NCBI RefSeq assembly: GCF_910592395.1
Contig: NC_088311.1
Location: 12,588,501-12,652,500, forward strand
Direction: 5' to 3'
DNA length: 64,000 nt
From: Lineus longissimus
Lineage: Eukaryota > Nemertea > Pilidiophora > Heteronemertea > Lineidae
How positions within the stretch are numbered: the first letter of the stretch is position 1; every line of letters starts with the position of its first letter. The notes below the pieces were generated by a model. It did no database searches. It was not told the origin of the DNA and saw nothing but the letters and a program-made list of their open reading frames with translations. Shown here piece by piece: positions 42,101 through 52,436 of the stretch. Position numbers and translations under genes: made by a program.

Positions 42101-43975
42101 GTCGATAAGTTCAGCCAAGACCTTGGATCAAAGCACCTACAGGATGACTCAGTCAAGGTGTTAGGCATGAAATGGTTTGCCTTAGAGGATTGTTTCTCAT
42201 TTGATGGAGTAGAGACGCCCTCTATTTCTGAGTTGTTTTGTTCAAAGCGTACAGTTCTCAGTTTCACTTCCAGACTTTTCGACCCGCTGGGATTCCTTAG
42301 CCCCTTCGTGATGCTTGCCAAAATCCTGTTCCAAGAGGTTTGGACTCTCGGGTTAGGTTGGGATGAGGCCCTTCCTGATGAAATGCGTGATAGGTTTGTA
42401 TCATGGGTAAGTGGTATTGTGACACTGCAGAGTTGGAGAATTCCACGTTGTTTCTTCCCTGGCACAACTTGGAAGGAAAGTGTAAACAAACTGGAGTTAC
42501 ACGTGTTCAGTGACGCCTCAATGAAGGCCTATGGGGCCAATGTCTATGTGAGACTCCCAGATGGACATGGTGGTTACAAGGTGTCTCTGGTTACTTCAAA
42601 GGGTAAAGTATCCCCATTGAAAAAGGTCACCCTGCCTAGACTAGAATTGTTAGGCGCTCTCTTGGCTGCAAGGCTGTTGAACTTTGTTGCTAAAGCATTA
42701 AAGTTAGATCTTCAGAAGACAGTGTACTACTGTTGGTCAGATTCTACCATTGTTCTTGCCTGGATAAGGACTAATGCATCCAAGTTTAAGGCCTTCGTGG
42801 GGAATCGGGTCTCTGAAATACAAGAGCTTACAGACCCCTCTCATTGGTCTCACGTCGAAAGCGCAGATAATCCTGCAGATTTGGTCTCTCGGGGATTGTT
42901 AGCCAAGGATTTGATAACTAGCAAGTTATGGCTGGAGGGTCCTTCTTGGCTCTCCAAGGATCTTGTTCTTTCAGATGACAAAGTGAAGCATCCATTGGAG
43001 GCTGGTATACCAGAAGAAATGGTATCGACCTGTTTGGTAGTTGGATCCTCTCCTCCAGATTTTGCCATTCCTGTTGAGAGATGGAGTTCATTCGAGAAGA
43101 CACTGCGTATCACAGGTTATGTCCTCAGGTTTATTGAAAATCTGAGATTGCATACAGTAGGTCAATCCAAGGTGGGTCCTCTCTCTGTGGATGAATTGAC
43201 TGTGGCCAAGGACAAGTTGTTTCAATGTTTGCAACAGCATACTTATGCTCCTGAGTTTGCAGCTTTGGAAAAGGGAGGATGTATTCCAAAGTCCTCAAGC
43301 ATTGCTCAGTTGTCCCCTTTCTTGAGTGAGGATGGTTATCTCAGGATCCAAGGGAGGCTTCAGTTGTCGAGTCTGTCGTATCTGGAGAAGCATCCTATCA
43401 TATTGCCCACCCATCATCTTACCAAGATTATGGTTAGGGGTAGACATGTCTTCCTAAAACATGCTGGGGTAGGCTCTCTCTTATCCAATGTCAGGACTTG
43501 TTATTGGATTGTTGGGGCCCGAAGATTGGTAAAAGAGGTCAAAAGGGAATGTGTCCCTTGTCAGCGATTTGATGCAGCAGCGTGTAACCGTCCTGTTGCT
43601 CCCCTACCAGCCCTCCGAGTCAAGGAGGCACCTCCATTTACTGTCACAGGTTTGGATTATTTTGGGCCTCTCTACTGTAGTGATCAGCCTGGGAAGAAAA
43701 AGTATGTTCTTCTCTGTACTTGTGCAGTAGTGAGAGCATTGCATTTGGAGCTCACCGACTCAATGTCGCTACAAGATTTCTTGCTAGCCATTCGCAAGTT
43801 TGCTGCGAGGCGTGGATTGCCATCTGTTATATTCTCAGATAACGCGAAAACTTTCCTGGCTGCTAAGTACAAGCTACGGGAGGTCTACGTCATCTCTGTC
43901 CCAAATGGAGATTCATTGTTGCCCGCTCCCCCTGGTGGGGGGGGGGTTGGTGGGAACGCCTTGTACGCTCTGTAA
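39185..43975 (+). CDS. BEL2 Gag-Pol polyprotein (homology to about 43880)
   Basis: A 1596-codon frame starting 54 bp after the LTR. Domains in order: DUF1759 Gag core (residues about 130-290); zinc clusters CGHCKKPSHPAHKC, CFKCLGSHFARQC and CSKCGAGHHHLLC (about 350-415); protease with LLFDSGSDRSY (about 508); RT with VRPVFDASATGYN, ADVSKAFLQI and FVDDW (about 811-930; FVDD replaces YVDD); RNase H with LHVFSDASMKAYG, WSDSTIVLAWI and NPADLVSRG (about 1104-1235); integrase zinc region (about 1402-1460) and catalytic GLDYFGPL and FSDNAKTF (about 1489 and 1552). From about 43880 the frame no longer encodes integrase, so the last 30 residues, including PAPPGGGG, are out of frame. This is the best-preserved gene in the window. 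Confidence 0.9.
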   Translation: MQAAVQRRSAAKGCVTRAIKNLERALKELKDIGPGGAVDDAIFEEGLSELDLRLASFRKAQSDVEAHCPNEEELLNCIDEAGTFLDRISVIRIETLRVRKGVQTGSAVGAVSKTDVEDDWDSRSHDSDNSHNASKLVRLPKIELPKFKGDVTQWQSFWDKFNALVDKTDIPVISKFTYLDSLLEGEAKAAIAGLSITNSHYDDARQILEDRYGRREKIAFAHIQGLLRMSTRPNAGTKCRAGQLSKLYDEVQAHVRSLEALDITGEQYGVFLTPVVLSCLPSEVRLEWARDGEGHEDDLDFLLDFLKTDIRRRDTADSFKEIGKSNTEEKTFEAPVATIAALQLSSKNGCGHCKKPSHPAHKCWEITRCGSVSERKEKVRNSKLCFKCLGSHFARQCNEKCSKCGAGHHHLLCEKQGSRNSTSRPRNAATTERSSGAENGTSNVGNVSQSARADNVSGSFVSNSSANNVHGQFVSNSSLSNSTGDLRTILPLATVRVRGSQGYTDATLLFDSGSDRSYVSSSLVKRVKPEWVSSEPICFAAFGGGTSAKGQLHNVYNLELSNAAKGAVHVETINAVEVPLICTPLQRPQVPQSVLNSFGEGVEFHGVEAGQRSIDILIGIDTYWDFMKPGLKRHPEGPVAQETIFGWVLSGCLKNPKVPKSLTPNSRNLSHQLLCLDSHSQGVTDQTVRSFWELESIRIMKKETVPPDPVHVRFKESIRFVRGRYEVALPWRSDFRPGVLLNNEMLARKRLAYLSRRLGRDHNLQDQYDAVFHNYENLGIIEEVKEEEGSGPVFYLPHRPVVRETSLSSKVRPVFDASATGYNQVSPNDCMETGPSLMPSLIEILIRFRRWQVALTADVSKAFLQIGVREQDQSVHRFLWDCNGTVRTMKFLRVPFGNKSSPFLLNATIKHHLATYPLSLAREELEENLFVDDWLTGADTDDDSCDLFDNGSQIFDKAGMTLAKCHSNSRVLVDKFSQDLGSKHLQDDSVKVLGMKWFALEDCFSFDGVETPSISELFCSKRTVLSFTSRLFDPLGFLSPFVMLAKILFQEVWTLGLGWDEALPDEMRDRFVSWVSGIVTLQSWRIPRCFFPGTTWKESVNKLELHVFSDASMKAYGANVYVRLPDGHGGYKVSLVTSKGKVSPLKKVTLPRLELLGALLAARLLNFVAKALKLDLQKTVYYCWSDSTIVLAWIRTNASKFKAFVGNRVSEIQELTDPSHWSHVESADNPADLVSRGLLAKDLITSKLWLEGPSWLSKDLVLSDDKVKHPLEAGIPEEMVSTCLVVGSSPPDFAIPVERWSSFEKTLRITGYVLRFIENLRLHTVGQSKVGPLSVDELTVAKDKLFQCLQQHTYAPEFAALEKGGCIPKSSSIAQLSPFLSEDGYLRIQGRLQLSSLSYLEKHPIILPTHHLTKIMVRGRHVFLKHAGVGSLLSNVRTCYWIVGARRLVKEVKRECVPCQRFDAAACNRPVAPLPALRVKEAPPFTVTGLDYFGPLYCSDQPGKKKYVLLCTCAVVRALHLELTDSMSLQDFLLAIRKFAARRGLPSVIFSDNAKTFLAAKYKLREVYVISVPNGDSLLPAPPGGGGVGGNALYAL

Positions 43976-44682
43976 AATCTGGTCTGAAGAAGTCAGTGGG
44001 GAGATCATCTCTCACCAAGTCTGAATTGGAAGCCGATCTCCTGGAAATAGAGGCCTGTGTGAACTCGAGACCGTTGACATTCGTTGGCGACACATTGGAG
44101 TCGGCCAACCCACTCACACCATCTCATTTTCTAATTGGCAGGAGTTCCAGTTTCCAACCAGGAAGTTATGACCTGTCTGACACTGAGCCTGTGGTGACTA
44201 CAGATGATCTGAATGGTAGGGCAGTATTGCAGCAATTGCGTCTCCAGCAATTCTGGTCTGTATGGAGCGCTGAGTATTTGAGAAGCTTGCCTCATGCTGT
44301 GATTAAATTCAGGAACAAGGGTAAGTTGGAGGTAGGTTCACTGGTATTGATCAGGGAGGACAACTTGCGTAGATTGCAGTGGCCTATGGCAGTTATTACT
44401 GAGTTACACCCTGGTTGTGATGGCGTGGTTCGCAGCGTGTCACTTAGGACCGCAAAGGGGGTATTGAGTAGATCTGTTCAAAGACTCCATAGTCTGGAGT
44501 TGTGTCAGGAATACTGTCAAACAGCAGCTGGCGTCAGTGGACCAGTTGACCAAAGCGAACCCGATGATTTGCCTGAACCGATCGCTCCGCAACCAAATGT
44601 CGCTAGTGAAGCGCCTGCGCTTGTGCCTAAAGTGTCGCGTTCAGGACGAGTTATAAAACCCGCAGTAAGGCTTGACCTGTAG
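43882..44682 (+). pseudogene. BEL2 integrase C-terminal part, shifted frame
   Basis: Homology continues one frame over, with WRFIVARSPWWGG and WWERLVRSVKSGL (the catalytic Glu of the D,D-35-E triad), VNSRPLTFVGD, TPSHFLIGRSS and the DUF5641-like tail from FWSVWSAEYLRSL to GVLSRSVQRLHSLEL, ending in a Pro/Glu-rich tail. The frame change sits between the codons at 43877 and 43882. This part has no start codon of its own near the junction, so it depends on the upstream frame. Whether the change is real, a frameshift used in translation, or a sequencing error cannot be told here. Confidence 0.85.
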
Positions 44683-45309
44683 GTCGCCTTTATCAGACTC
44701 TGAGGTAGTGTAGTTTGCCTCTCAAGGACAATAGTTTCTGACTCTTGGGTAGTGACTTCTATATTTGTCACTGTTTATTAGGTGTTGTGACTGGTATTTG
44801 TCACTATTTTCCTTTGTTTGAGTTTGAATCATTGTTTGCTCTTTTCCTGCTGTCATGTTGTGTTCATGATATTTGTACTATACATGTAGTCTAAGGTTTA
44901 CAACCTATTAGTGTAAAACAATTCTGTAGTATCTTGGTGATGTTTATTGGGGGTAAGGTGAATTGTCCTCTCAGACATCAAGTTTCCTGGAAGCAGTGTA
45001 TTGGCTGTTGGGAGCTAAAATTTGGACTACCGTAATAGAGTTGTTAACACCGATGGTCTGTATTCCTGACTTGGTAATTCTTGAAATTTGCACTTTAATA
45101 GTTTGCTGAGTTAGTGAGTAAGGTCTTGCCAGTAAGTTGCAATATTTCTTGCAAGAGTTGGTTAAATTTCAGTCTAATTAGGTATTTTGGTGGTTGTGAC
45201 TATGTCTTTCGCAGTGTGTCGGGACAATCTGTCAGTTTGGACTTTGAGATTACATTAACCATGTTAACCCCTTGGGATTAATTGGAGTTCCTCCAATGGG
45301 GGGAGGTAA

Positions 45310-45481
45310 TGTTGCAGACAGCAGTATTGTTACACCCTGTATAATTGTAGTCGCATAAATGTTCTTGTGTTTTTTGTCATAATAAACGCACATGGTTTTA
45401 TACAAGGAAACGAACCGATTTGTTCACGTTATTCCGGAGCAATAAGGGTGGCTTTATAGCCTTAGTGTGGCTTCCCCCACA
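45310..45481 (+). repeat. BEL2 3' LTR
   Basis: Identical over 172 bp to the 5' LTR. It is preceded by the purine tract at about 45295-45309 and followed by the GCTGT target duplication. Confidence 0.9.
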
Positions 45482-45486
45482 GCTGT

Positions 45487-46330
45487 AGAAGCCTGTGATT
45501 GGTTTCCTTGATCTCCGGAGTCTCATGATGTTGCCCTTCTTGACATTAAAGCTCATGCCACACAGATCACCCCATTCAACCAGCCTATCCAGATCTTGTT
45601 GTAGCGCTAGTTGGTCCTGTGCGTGACGGATTCCTCTATATACCAAGCAATCGTCTGCGAAGAGCCTGGATGTTGAGCTGACTATGTTCGGCAGATCATT
45701 GATGTGGAGTAGGAATATTAGTGGCCCAAGTACTGTCCCCTGCGGGACACCTGACTTAACTGGTACAGCATCAGAGCTGGTGCCTTCCACTAGGACCTGC
45801 TGGGTTCGTTGGGTGAGGAACTGGTTAATCCATTCGATGATTTCCCCCCTTATGCCACAGTGTGCAAGTTTACCAAGAACCTTCTTGTTTGGCACAGTGT
45901 CGAAGGCTTTGGAAAAGTCCAATATTACCATATCCATCTGTTCGTTTCTGTCACGGTGTAGCAGTAGGTCATGGGTTGTTGTTAGTGGAGTGTTGATATC
46001 TGAATCCATGCTGATTGGGGGAGAGGATGTTGTGCACGTCGAGATGGTTCCTTATGTGCTTACAGACTATGTGCTCGAGCACCTTACATGTTATGCACGT
46101 AAGTGAGACTGGCCGGTAGTTTGAAGCCTCATTCCGGTTCCCTTTCTTGAAGATAGGCGAGATATTAGCCTGTTTCCAGTCTTGTGGTAGTTCACTGCTT
46201 GAAGATTGCAGTCAGGCAGGGCGCTAGCTCCTCTGCTAATTCTTTTAGCATTCGACATGGAAGTTTATCGGGCCCCGAGGCCTTGTTAACCTTCAGGTCA
46301 GCAAGCAGTTTCTTGACTGCCTTTCTGGCG
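45487..46330 (-). pseudogene. Non-LTR retrotransposon (LINE) RT, N-terminal and palm part
   Basis: The minus strand encodes KASGPDKLPCRMLKELA, then (other frame) QANISPIFKKGNRNEASNYR, then VILDFSKAFDTVPNKKVL, SGVPQGTVLGPLIFLLHIND and LFADDCLVYR: the RT fingers, SGVPQGTVLGP motif and FADD active site of Jockey/CR1-like LINEs. At least two frame changes (near 46190 and 46010) and 5' truncation near 46330 mark it as dead. It is the other half of the 38270-38959 fragment; reading continues across the BEL2 site through GFYS to LAGELLQEV. Confidence 0.85.
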
Positions 46331-46467
46331 AGCCGGCGAATATCATATTTTTGGCAAAAATCTGGTTTGGTATGACGTCATTACTGATTACTGATCCTAA
46401 GGAATCGACTGAGACAGGTACTTTTGTCGAATCTTGATTAAATTAGTGTTAATTAACATAGGTCACA

Positions 46468-47146
46468 TTAGGGAGGTTTTTTGTATTCAAGCGCGGCCAA
46501 CCCGTAACCGTAGTTCCTAATAAACTTTGAATATGTCAGTTTTCGGGTTAAATGGTCGTGCAGGACCAGCTGTTACAGGAAAGGGGTCATCCAGCCTATT
46601 TTTGTAAATGGGAAGCTTTGGCAATTTGGCCGATATCAAGATATTTAAATAATTTCCTGGAAAAATTGCGTTGTGACACATCGAAGTCATGGTGTGCTGG
46701 TGCCAGATACCAGAAATGGAGTCGGGTTCGGAGTTCTACAAATTTTCCTCAATATTAGATAAACTAGATGGTCGACTCCCTGCTTTTTTTACTAAATTTT
46801 ACTGGCCAATAGTTAATCTTTGCTAAAAAAACAGTTTAATGTGATCTCATTCCAAAATAGTTTTTTGTGACCTTTAACCTCCGACCTTGACCTTCGATGA
46901 TATCAAAGTGAAAATGGTGAGTGCAGTTCAGAAGCTGGTAAAGTTGTCACGTTTTCTCTTCATACATGAAGGTCCAAGTATCAAAAGCGCATCAGTGACA
47001 TAGTTGAGACATTTATATTTCCAACGATATGCAGTTTTATGAATATAATGTATCTCATGTCCCTAAAATCACACTTTATAAAGATGGTCCGGTGTCAGAA
47101 ATTGACCAGGCCGGTTTACAGGATATTCCAAAAAAAACCTCCCTAA
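46468..47146. mobile_element. Possible MITE with TTAGGGAGGTTTTTT ends
   Basis: TTAGGGAGGTTTTTTG at 46468 and its near complement AAAAAAACCTCCCTAA ending at 47146 are inverted repeats 680 bp apart. The interior has no gene. No clear target duplication, so the call is tentative. Confidence 0.45.
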
Positions 47147-47603
47147 CGAGACCATAATCAAACTTTGCAGACTGGCGAATATGTCATACAGAGCCAAAGA
47201 AATTCATGACAGAGTGACGAATATATCGATATTCGCCGATTTGCCCAAGTTGTTGATGCATTCAATGTGCAAGAACACTGTAAGTCCACTAGCACTGTTG
47301 CATCTTAAACGTCGTATTATAGTCATGACAACTATATCGGCTAAGTAATAGCTATATCTTTGAACACACGCCATCACAAACATTGCGCTAATGATAATTG
47401 AAACCCCAACGTCAGCATGGGGCGTCGCGTCGGATAGATCCCGTCTACAGTTAACTGACTACTACATGCGATGGGTTAATTGTAGGAGTTTTGTTCCGGA
47501 GTTATGTTTCATGAGCTTTTTTATGATCTATTTTTGATCGAATAAAGCCTTTTAAACGTTGTTAAAAAACAATCACATTTCTTGGTTTCTTTTTGCCCAC
47601 AGT
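47147..47603. other. No gene recognised
   Basis: Spacer between a possible MITE and BEL3. No coding or RNA feature recognised. Confidence 0.4.
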
Positions 47604-47608
47604 CATGC

Positions 47609-48365
47609 TGTGGACCAGAGAGGGGAAAGGACGAACTGTACTCCGGATTTAACTTCAACGTCTTAGACCAAGCCTTTATTCTTACGATGTAAGGTGTGAT
47701 ATGGTTTTCTGCAAATACACAAATACAGGACTCATAACTAACAGAACTAAAATATGTCAGATCTGAAAACAAATACAACTACAAAAGCTGTAAACTCACC
47801 AACACTACGCAGTCGCCCTCTGGCGTTATAAGATGGAACTACATGTGACAAATTTTGGCATGACCTGTAGCCCAATTCAGCCTCAATTTCTAGGCCAAAA
47901 ACAGTGTGTACACGGACCACACTCTCAGAAACTCACAAAAAGATCATCAAGAACCTATTGAATTACATGATTATCAACAGACTGCCAGAAACTGGAGCAG
48001 AGAGCTATTCAGCCAGCGCGGGTGTCCGAAGTGAACAGGCATCACCCAATGAGATAACATGCACAACTTTGTGCCCAAATAAAAACATCTTTTACATATT
48101 ATTTAACCTTGTCAGTACTCACAGAACGTTGAGAGGACCCTCTCCACCACAGTGTGCGGGTTTGGAGAAATTGAATTCATTTGCTTGTGGCAAAAAATGG
48201 TAAACTTTCGCGAAAAAATCACCAAAACAACACTTCCATTGGGCGGAAGTTGGCAAGAGCGAAAACCCCACGTGGTAGAAAAAACCTCAAGAACGTAATG
48301 TAGACTACTGTATACAGAGTGTCCCAAAAAAAGGGCAATACTAAAACTTAGCTCAATACGCAACA
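47609..48365 (-). repeat. BEL3 3' LTR
   Basis: 757 bp, matching 54562-54621 joined to 55890-56590 in the other LTR. There are only scattered differences, such as a 4-bp indel near GGAACTACAT and a TGCCAGAAACTGG/TGCTATAAACTGG change. Confidence 0.85.
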
Positions 48366-48919
48366 TACCCGCCCCCCTGACGGAGTATAGTACCAAGGTT
48401 GTACAACTATAACGAGATATAACCAAAAGGAACAATCTACAATGTCCAATGATTGTCTCAACTAGTCCATACAATTAAAATACAAACATGGTGCACATTA
48501 CAGTACATAACATGGACGAATAGTGAAGATATGAACACTAATAATGTAATAAAAACAGGTCAGCCCTAACTTACTGCTGTTTAAGAATGATTATATGTGC
48601 GCACAGACCCACAGCTGTTCAACCAAATAAACATAGTCAAAGTACAAACATGAAATAATTCACCCAAATTTGTAACTTCTAAACTAAACCAGTTTAAGAT
48701 AAGTAAAACATGGAGTTGATTAATACTGATACAATGAATCTCAACATGACGAGATTTTCAGCGGCATTCTAGACTAGACACAGAACAGGTGTTCTTTGAC
48801 TACAAACATGTCATGAACAGGAGTCAAATGATAATTTTGAAAAGAAGTAATGTAAAGGGAGCTATAAACCCAGCGACAAAGCGGAGCAGACTCGACATTA
48901 CACGATACCAGGAATATAC

Positions 48920-50566
48920 TCAATTATTGTTGGATTCGCGAGGACGATGCGCATGTTCCTCCAGTACACAGATTTTTGCGACTGGTCTGCGAAGAGTGGT
49001 TGATGCTGTCTTGACATCAACAGCGCGGACTCTACCGTCTTCCCCGGGATACACTGCGGTTATCCTGCCCAGATCCCACTTTCCTCTCGGTTGATTGTCT
49101 TCCACAATCATGACCAAACTGTCAACCACCACTGACTTGTTATCCTTGGTCCAGCGATCTCTGGCTGTGAGAGTCGGTAGATATTCTCTCTGCCATCGCC
49201 GACAGACTTGATTCGCGATCACCTGGCACCGACGCCACCTGCGTCGACTGTTTACTTCCTTGTCTGCACATGCGGCAGGCGGCAATTTGTTGTCAGACCT
49301 TCCAAGGATGAAGTGGTTTGGTGTGAGTGGCTCGAAGTCTTCGGGGTCAGGACTGTTGTGGGTAAGTGGTCGGCTGTTTAAGACGGCTTCAACCTCAATC
49401 AATGCAGTACGCAGCACAGTGTCACTATCCAATGTGTTTTTAAGGGTGGCACTCAACGCTTTCTTTACAGAACTAACTATGCGCTCCCAAGCCCCGCCAA
49501 AATGTGGCGCCGAAGGCGGATTGAAATGCCACACGATACTTTGAGGTGACAAGAAACCATAAATCTGAATTTGGTCTAGGTCCTGTAAGCATTTTGCGAG
49601 TTCTGAACTAGCACCACAGAAATTTGTCCCGTTGTCACTGTATAAATCAACCGGATGCCCCCTTCTCCCAATGAATGAACGCAAACAGAGCAGAAAGTCA
49701 TCGGTTTCTAAAGAATCTGCTAATTCAAGATGAACTGCCCTAGTGACTAGACACGTAAACAGACAGCCCCACCGTTTAATTGTGCTCCTACGTACTTTTA
49801 CCAACATGGGACCCCAGTAATCAACACCCACATGGCGAAATACTCCCGAGGTGACATCAAGACGACAGAGGGGAAGATCGGCCATTCTTGGTATTCTTGT
49901 TCTAACCTTTCGCATATAGCAGTAGAAACAACGTCGAATTGCTTGCTTTGCAACGAGCCTGGCTTTGACAGGCCAGTATGACTGGCGCAGTTCCGCGATT
50001 ATGTGCTCTTGTCCCCCATGTCTCAGCTCCTTGTGGACTTTGTCTGCGATGAGTCTGGTAATATGATGGTCGGCAGGCAGTATAATCTGATGCTTTGAAC
50101 CATCTGGGACTGGTGCTTTTCCAACTCGACCACCAACACGCAGACACTTCAACTTCCTATCCAGGAACGGCATCAGACTAAACAAGTCACTGTCGGATCC
50201 AAGAGGTTTTCCGTCTTCCAGAAATTGGAGTTCTTTACCATACGCATCGCGCTGGGCGACTTCAACCCACAACTGGAAACTCTGCTCATACTCCTTCGCG
50301 GTAATGTCTGGCTCCTTGCAGGCAACACGCTTCAATCTAGGGACGGCTGAGGCGAAATTGCAAATCGCACGCTGGACCCAGGCGGTCCTCCTGACAAGCT
50401 TTGTCATGTTTGAGATATGCTCAGCTGCAATAAACTGAGATACATCATATTGACTGGTATCGTCTTCATCAGAACTTTGAGGATTGTCCAAGGAGGATAC
50501 CGCGGTGACGTCACGGCTTTTCCAAGATGGCGCTGCATATTGTAAACAAACTCGATCCACGGCCAA
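48920..50566 (-). CDS. BEL3 integrase region with C-terminal domain
   Basis: A 548-codon open frame: zinc-binding region (DHHITRLIADKVHKELRHGG, then CFYCYMRKV), integrase core GVDYWGPMLV (Asp), LYSDNGTNFCGA (Asp), APHFGGAWERIVSSVK (Glu), VLNSRPLTHNSPD, TPNHFILGRSDNKLPP and the DUF5641-like tail from SRRRWRRCQVIANQ to STTLRRPVAKICVL. The catalytic D,D-35-E triad is complete. The ATG at 50566 is probably not a true start: in an intact element this part is translated as the end of Pol, and the N-terminal 30 residues do not look like BEL sequence. Confidence 0.85.
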   Translation of the reverse strand: MAVDRVCLQYAAPSWKSRDVTAVSSLDNPQSSDEDDTSQYDVSQFIAAEHISNMTKLVRRTAWVQRAICNFASAVPRLKRVACKEPDITAKEYEQSFQLWVEVAQRDAYGKELQFLEDGKPLGSDSDLFSLMPFLDRKLKCLRVGGRVGKAPVPDGSKHQIILPADHHITRLIADKVHKELRHGGQEHIIAELRQSYWPVKARLVAKQAIRRCFYCYMRKVRTRIPRMADLPLCRLDVTSGVFRHVGVDYWGPMLVKVRRSTIKRWGCLFTCLVTRAVHLELADSLETDDFLLCLRSFIGRRGHPVDLYSDNGTNFCGASSELAKCLQDLDQIQIYGFLSPQSIVWHFNPPSAPHFGGAWERIVSSVKKALSATLKNTLDSDTVLRTALIEVEAVLNSRPLTHNSPDPEDFEPLTPNHFILGRSDNKLPPAACADKEVNSRRRWRRCQVIANQVCRRWQREYLPTLTARDRWTKDNKSVVVDSLVMIVEDNQPRGKWDLGRITAVYPGEDGRVRAVDVKTASTTLRRPVAKICVLEEHAHRPRESNNN

Positions 50567-50896
50567 GGGAAAATCAAGTAATCAAAAAAGTTAGATTTTT
50601 CGCATCAAATCAGAGTTATTAGTACTTTTCTGCTATGAAATAAGTCTTCAGACAATAAGCTATCATTTGAATAATGAAAGGTGCTGTTTTGATGGGGAAA
50701 AATAGGGTTTTTTAAACCAAATAGCCGGCACCGATCTTCCAAAATTAGCGATGGTTTCAAAACAGTCTCCCAGATATGGGGCAATCTCTTCATTATCATA
50801 ATGGGATTTGGAGGCATGTTTACAGATTTTACAAGATCGAGACCTGTAATACCTAAAACTCGCATAGATCCCCATAGATCCCCTCTATTTGTCGAG
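50567..50896 (-). other. Foreign segment replacing the end of BEL3 RNase H
   Basis: The RT/RNase H frame stops right after DSEIVLKYLQGR. The expected following region, with an NRV motif and NPAD..SRG, is missing. Instead about 330 bp of unrelated AT-rich sequence occurs. Its ends CAGGGGCGCT (minus strand, about 50910) and GCAGCGCCATCTTG (about 50530) are weakly inverted, so a small MITE plus a deletion is possible. Confidence 0.5.
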
Positions 50897-52348
50897 TTAG
50901 CGCCCCTGTAGATACTTGAGAACGATTTCAGAGTCAGTCCAGTAGACTTTACGCGTGAGCAATATTTTGAGTTCAGATTCCAACGTATTTGCCAGACGTG
51001 CGCCAAGCAGCGCCCCCTGGAGTTCTAACCTCGGTATAGTCAAGAGCTTCAACGGAGCAACACGCGATTTCGATGCCAGCAATGAACTCACGTAACCACT
51101 TTCAGTGGCATAGCACAGATACGCGGCAGCAGCGAATGCATTTTCTGACGCGTCAGTGAAGGTATGTAACTCAATGAGGTCGGCACGTGTCGAAAGATGC
51201 GGGTGATATCTCGGCAACTTGAAACCTGGTAGCTGATCCAACTCATCCAGCCATGACTGCCATTTTTCGTCAACATCTGGGGTCAGAGCATCATCCCATC
51301 CAATACCAGTTTTCCAGAGCGCTTGGGCCAGGAGTTTTGCCCTGAGGGTGAATGGTGTTATGAATCCACAAGGATCAAACACCGAACTCATAGTACTGAT
51401 GAGGCCACGTTTAGTACTCGGGTTGTCCTTAACTTGACTGATGAAGGTGAAGACATCATCGTTTACGTCCCATCGTATCCCCAGTGTTCTCTGCAGTACA
51501 TGTTCACTGTGATCGAACCGGACCTCCCGGGTAGACAAATCCAAGCTGTCGAGGGCCTTCATGACCTCTGCGTTATTCGATAACCACTGATGAGTTGAAA
51601 AACCACCCTTGGCAAGCAGCGCATCGATTTCTGCAGCTGCTCGTATTGTTGACGTCGCATCATCTAGTGACCGGACCACGTCATCCATGTAGGTATCATT
51701 TAAGATAGCTTCAACTGCATCACGACAAAATTCATCAGTGCTGTCAGTCGCCGTGCGCTGTAGCGCATACAGAGCGCACGCGGGGCTGTCTGTGGCGCCA
51801 AAGACGTGCGAGACCATTTGATATGTTTGTGGGGGGCCAGTTTGACCCAGATCTTCCTTGTAGAGGAAGCGCAATGAGTCTGCGTCGCATTCGGGTACAC
51901 GCACTTGATGATACATTGCGCGGATGTCGGTCACAAGGCCTACCCCGTGCAGCCTGAAACGCTGCAAGACTCCAAAAAGGCTATTTAGTAGATCAGGCCC
52001 TGGCATCAAAGACCCATTGAGAGACTGACCCCGGAAAGAGGAGGCAGCATCAAACACCACGCGAACCTTGCCTGGTTTGTTTGGGTTTACCACGCCATGG
52101 TGGGGAAGATATGAGGTACGGGGTGTAGATGCTGCCGCCTCCATCGGGGTCATCAATCTAGCGTAACCCTGGGCAACATAACCCTTTATAGTTTCATGAT
52201 ACAGCCTTGCGTACTCGGAATCTTGGTTGAATCGCTTCATTAGAAGGTCAAAGCGACGTCTTGCGACAACGATTTGCAACAACGATGTTGTTCGGTAGTG
52301 TTGAGTAGGAGTCCCGCCACAGCATACCAACTTCATAGTGGCCATCAA
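50897..52348 (-). pseudogene. BEL3 reverse transcriptase and partial RNase H
   Basis: A 483-codon frame with ARRRFDLLMKRFNQD, YLPHHGVVNPNKPGKVRVVF, VTDIRAMYHQVRVPE, HVFGATDSPACALYAL and DTYMDDVVRS (YMDD active site), then RTLGIRWDVNDDVFTF and RNase H with IELHTFTDASENAFAAA, SRVAPLKLLTIPRLEL and VYWTDSEIVLKYL. It ends abruptly inside RNase H. The upstream start of pol lies in another frame near 52350-52440. Confidence 0.85.
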
Positions 52349-52436
52349 GAAGGGTGGTTGTCTCCTCTAGAATTTTCTGGGCTCTTGTGTCTTCCACAGA
52401 TGTCGGCTTTGCGCAATTTGAGGAAACGCCAAATGC

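Larger units (their letters stand above)
38960..45481 (+). mobile_element. BEL/Pao LTR retrotransposon BEL2, very young copy
   Basis: Two identical 172-bp LTRs (TGTTGC...CCCACA) bound a 6.5-kb element flanked by a perfect 5-bp target duplication GCTGT (38955-38959 and 45482-45486). A TGGTGCCGAAACACCGGGA primer-binding-like site starts at 39137. A purine tract AATGGGGGGAGGTAA lies directly before the 3' LTR. Gag-pol is one long frame with a single frame change near 43880. It inserted into a minus-strand LINE. The noncoding 44683-45294 stretch before the purine tract has no gene. Confidence 0.95.

Noticed and set aside
43937-43946. G10 run as the frameshift point in BEL2
   Set aside because: The conserved PWWGG..WWERL reading passes through the run in one frame; the change lies upstream near 43880.
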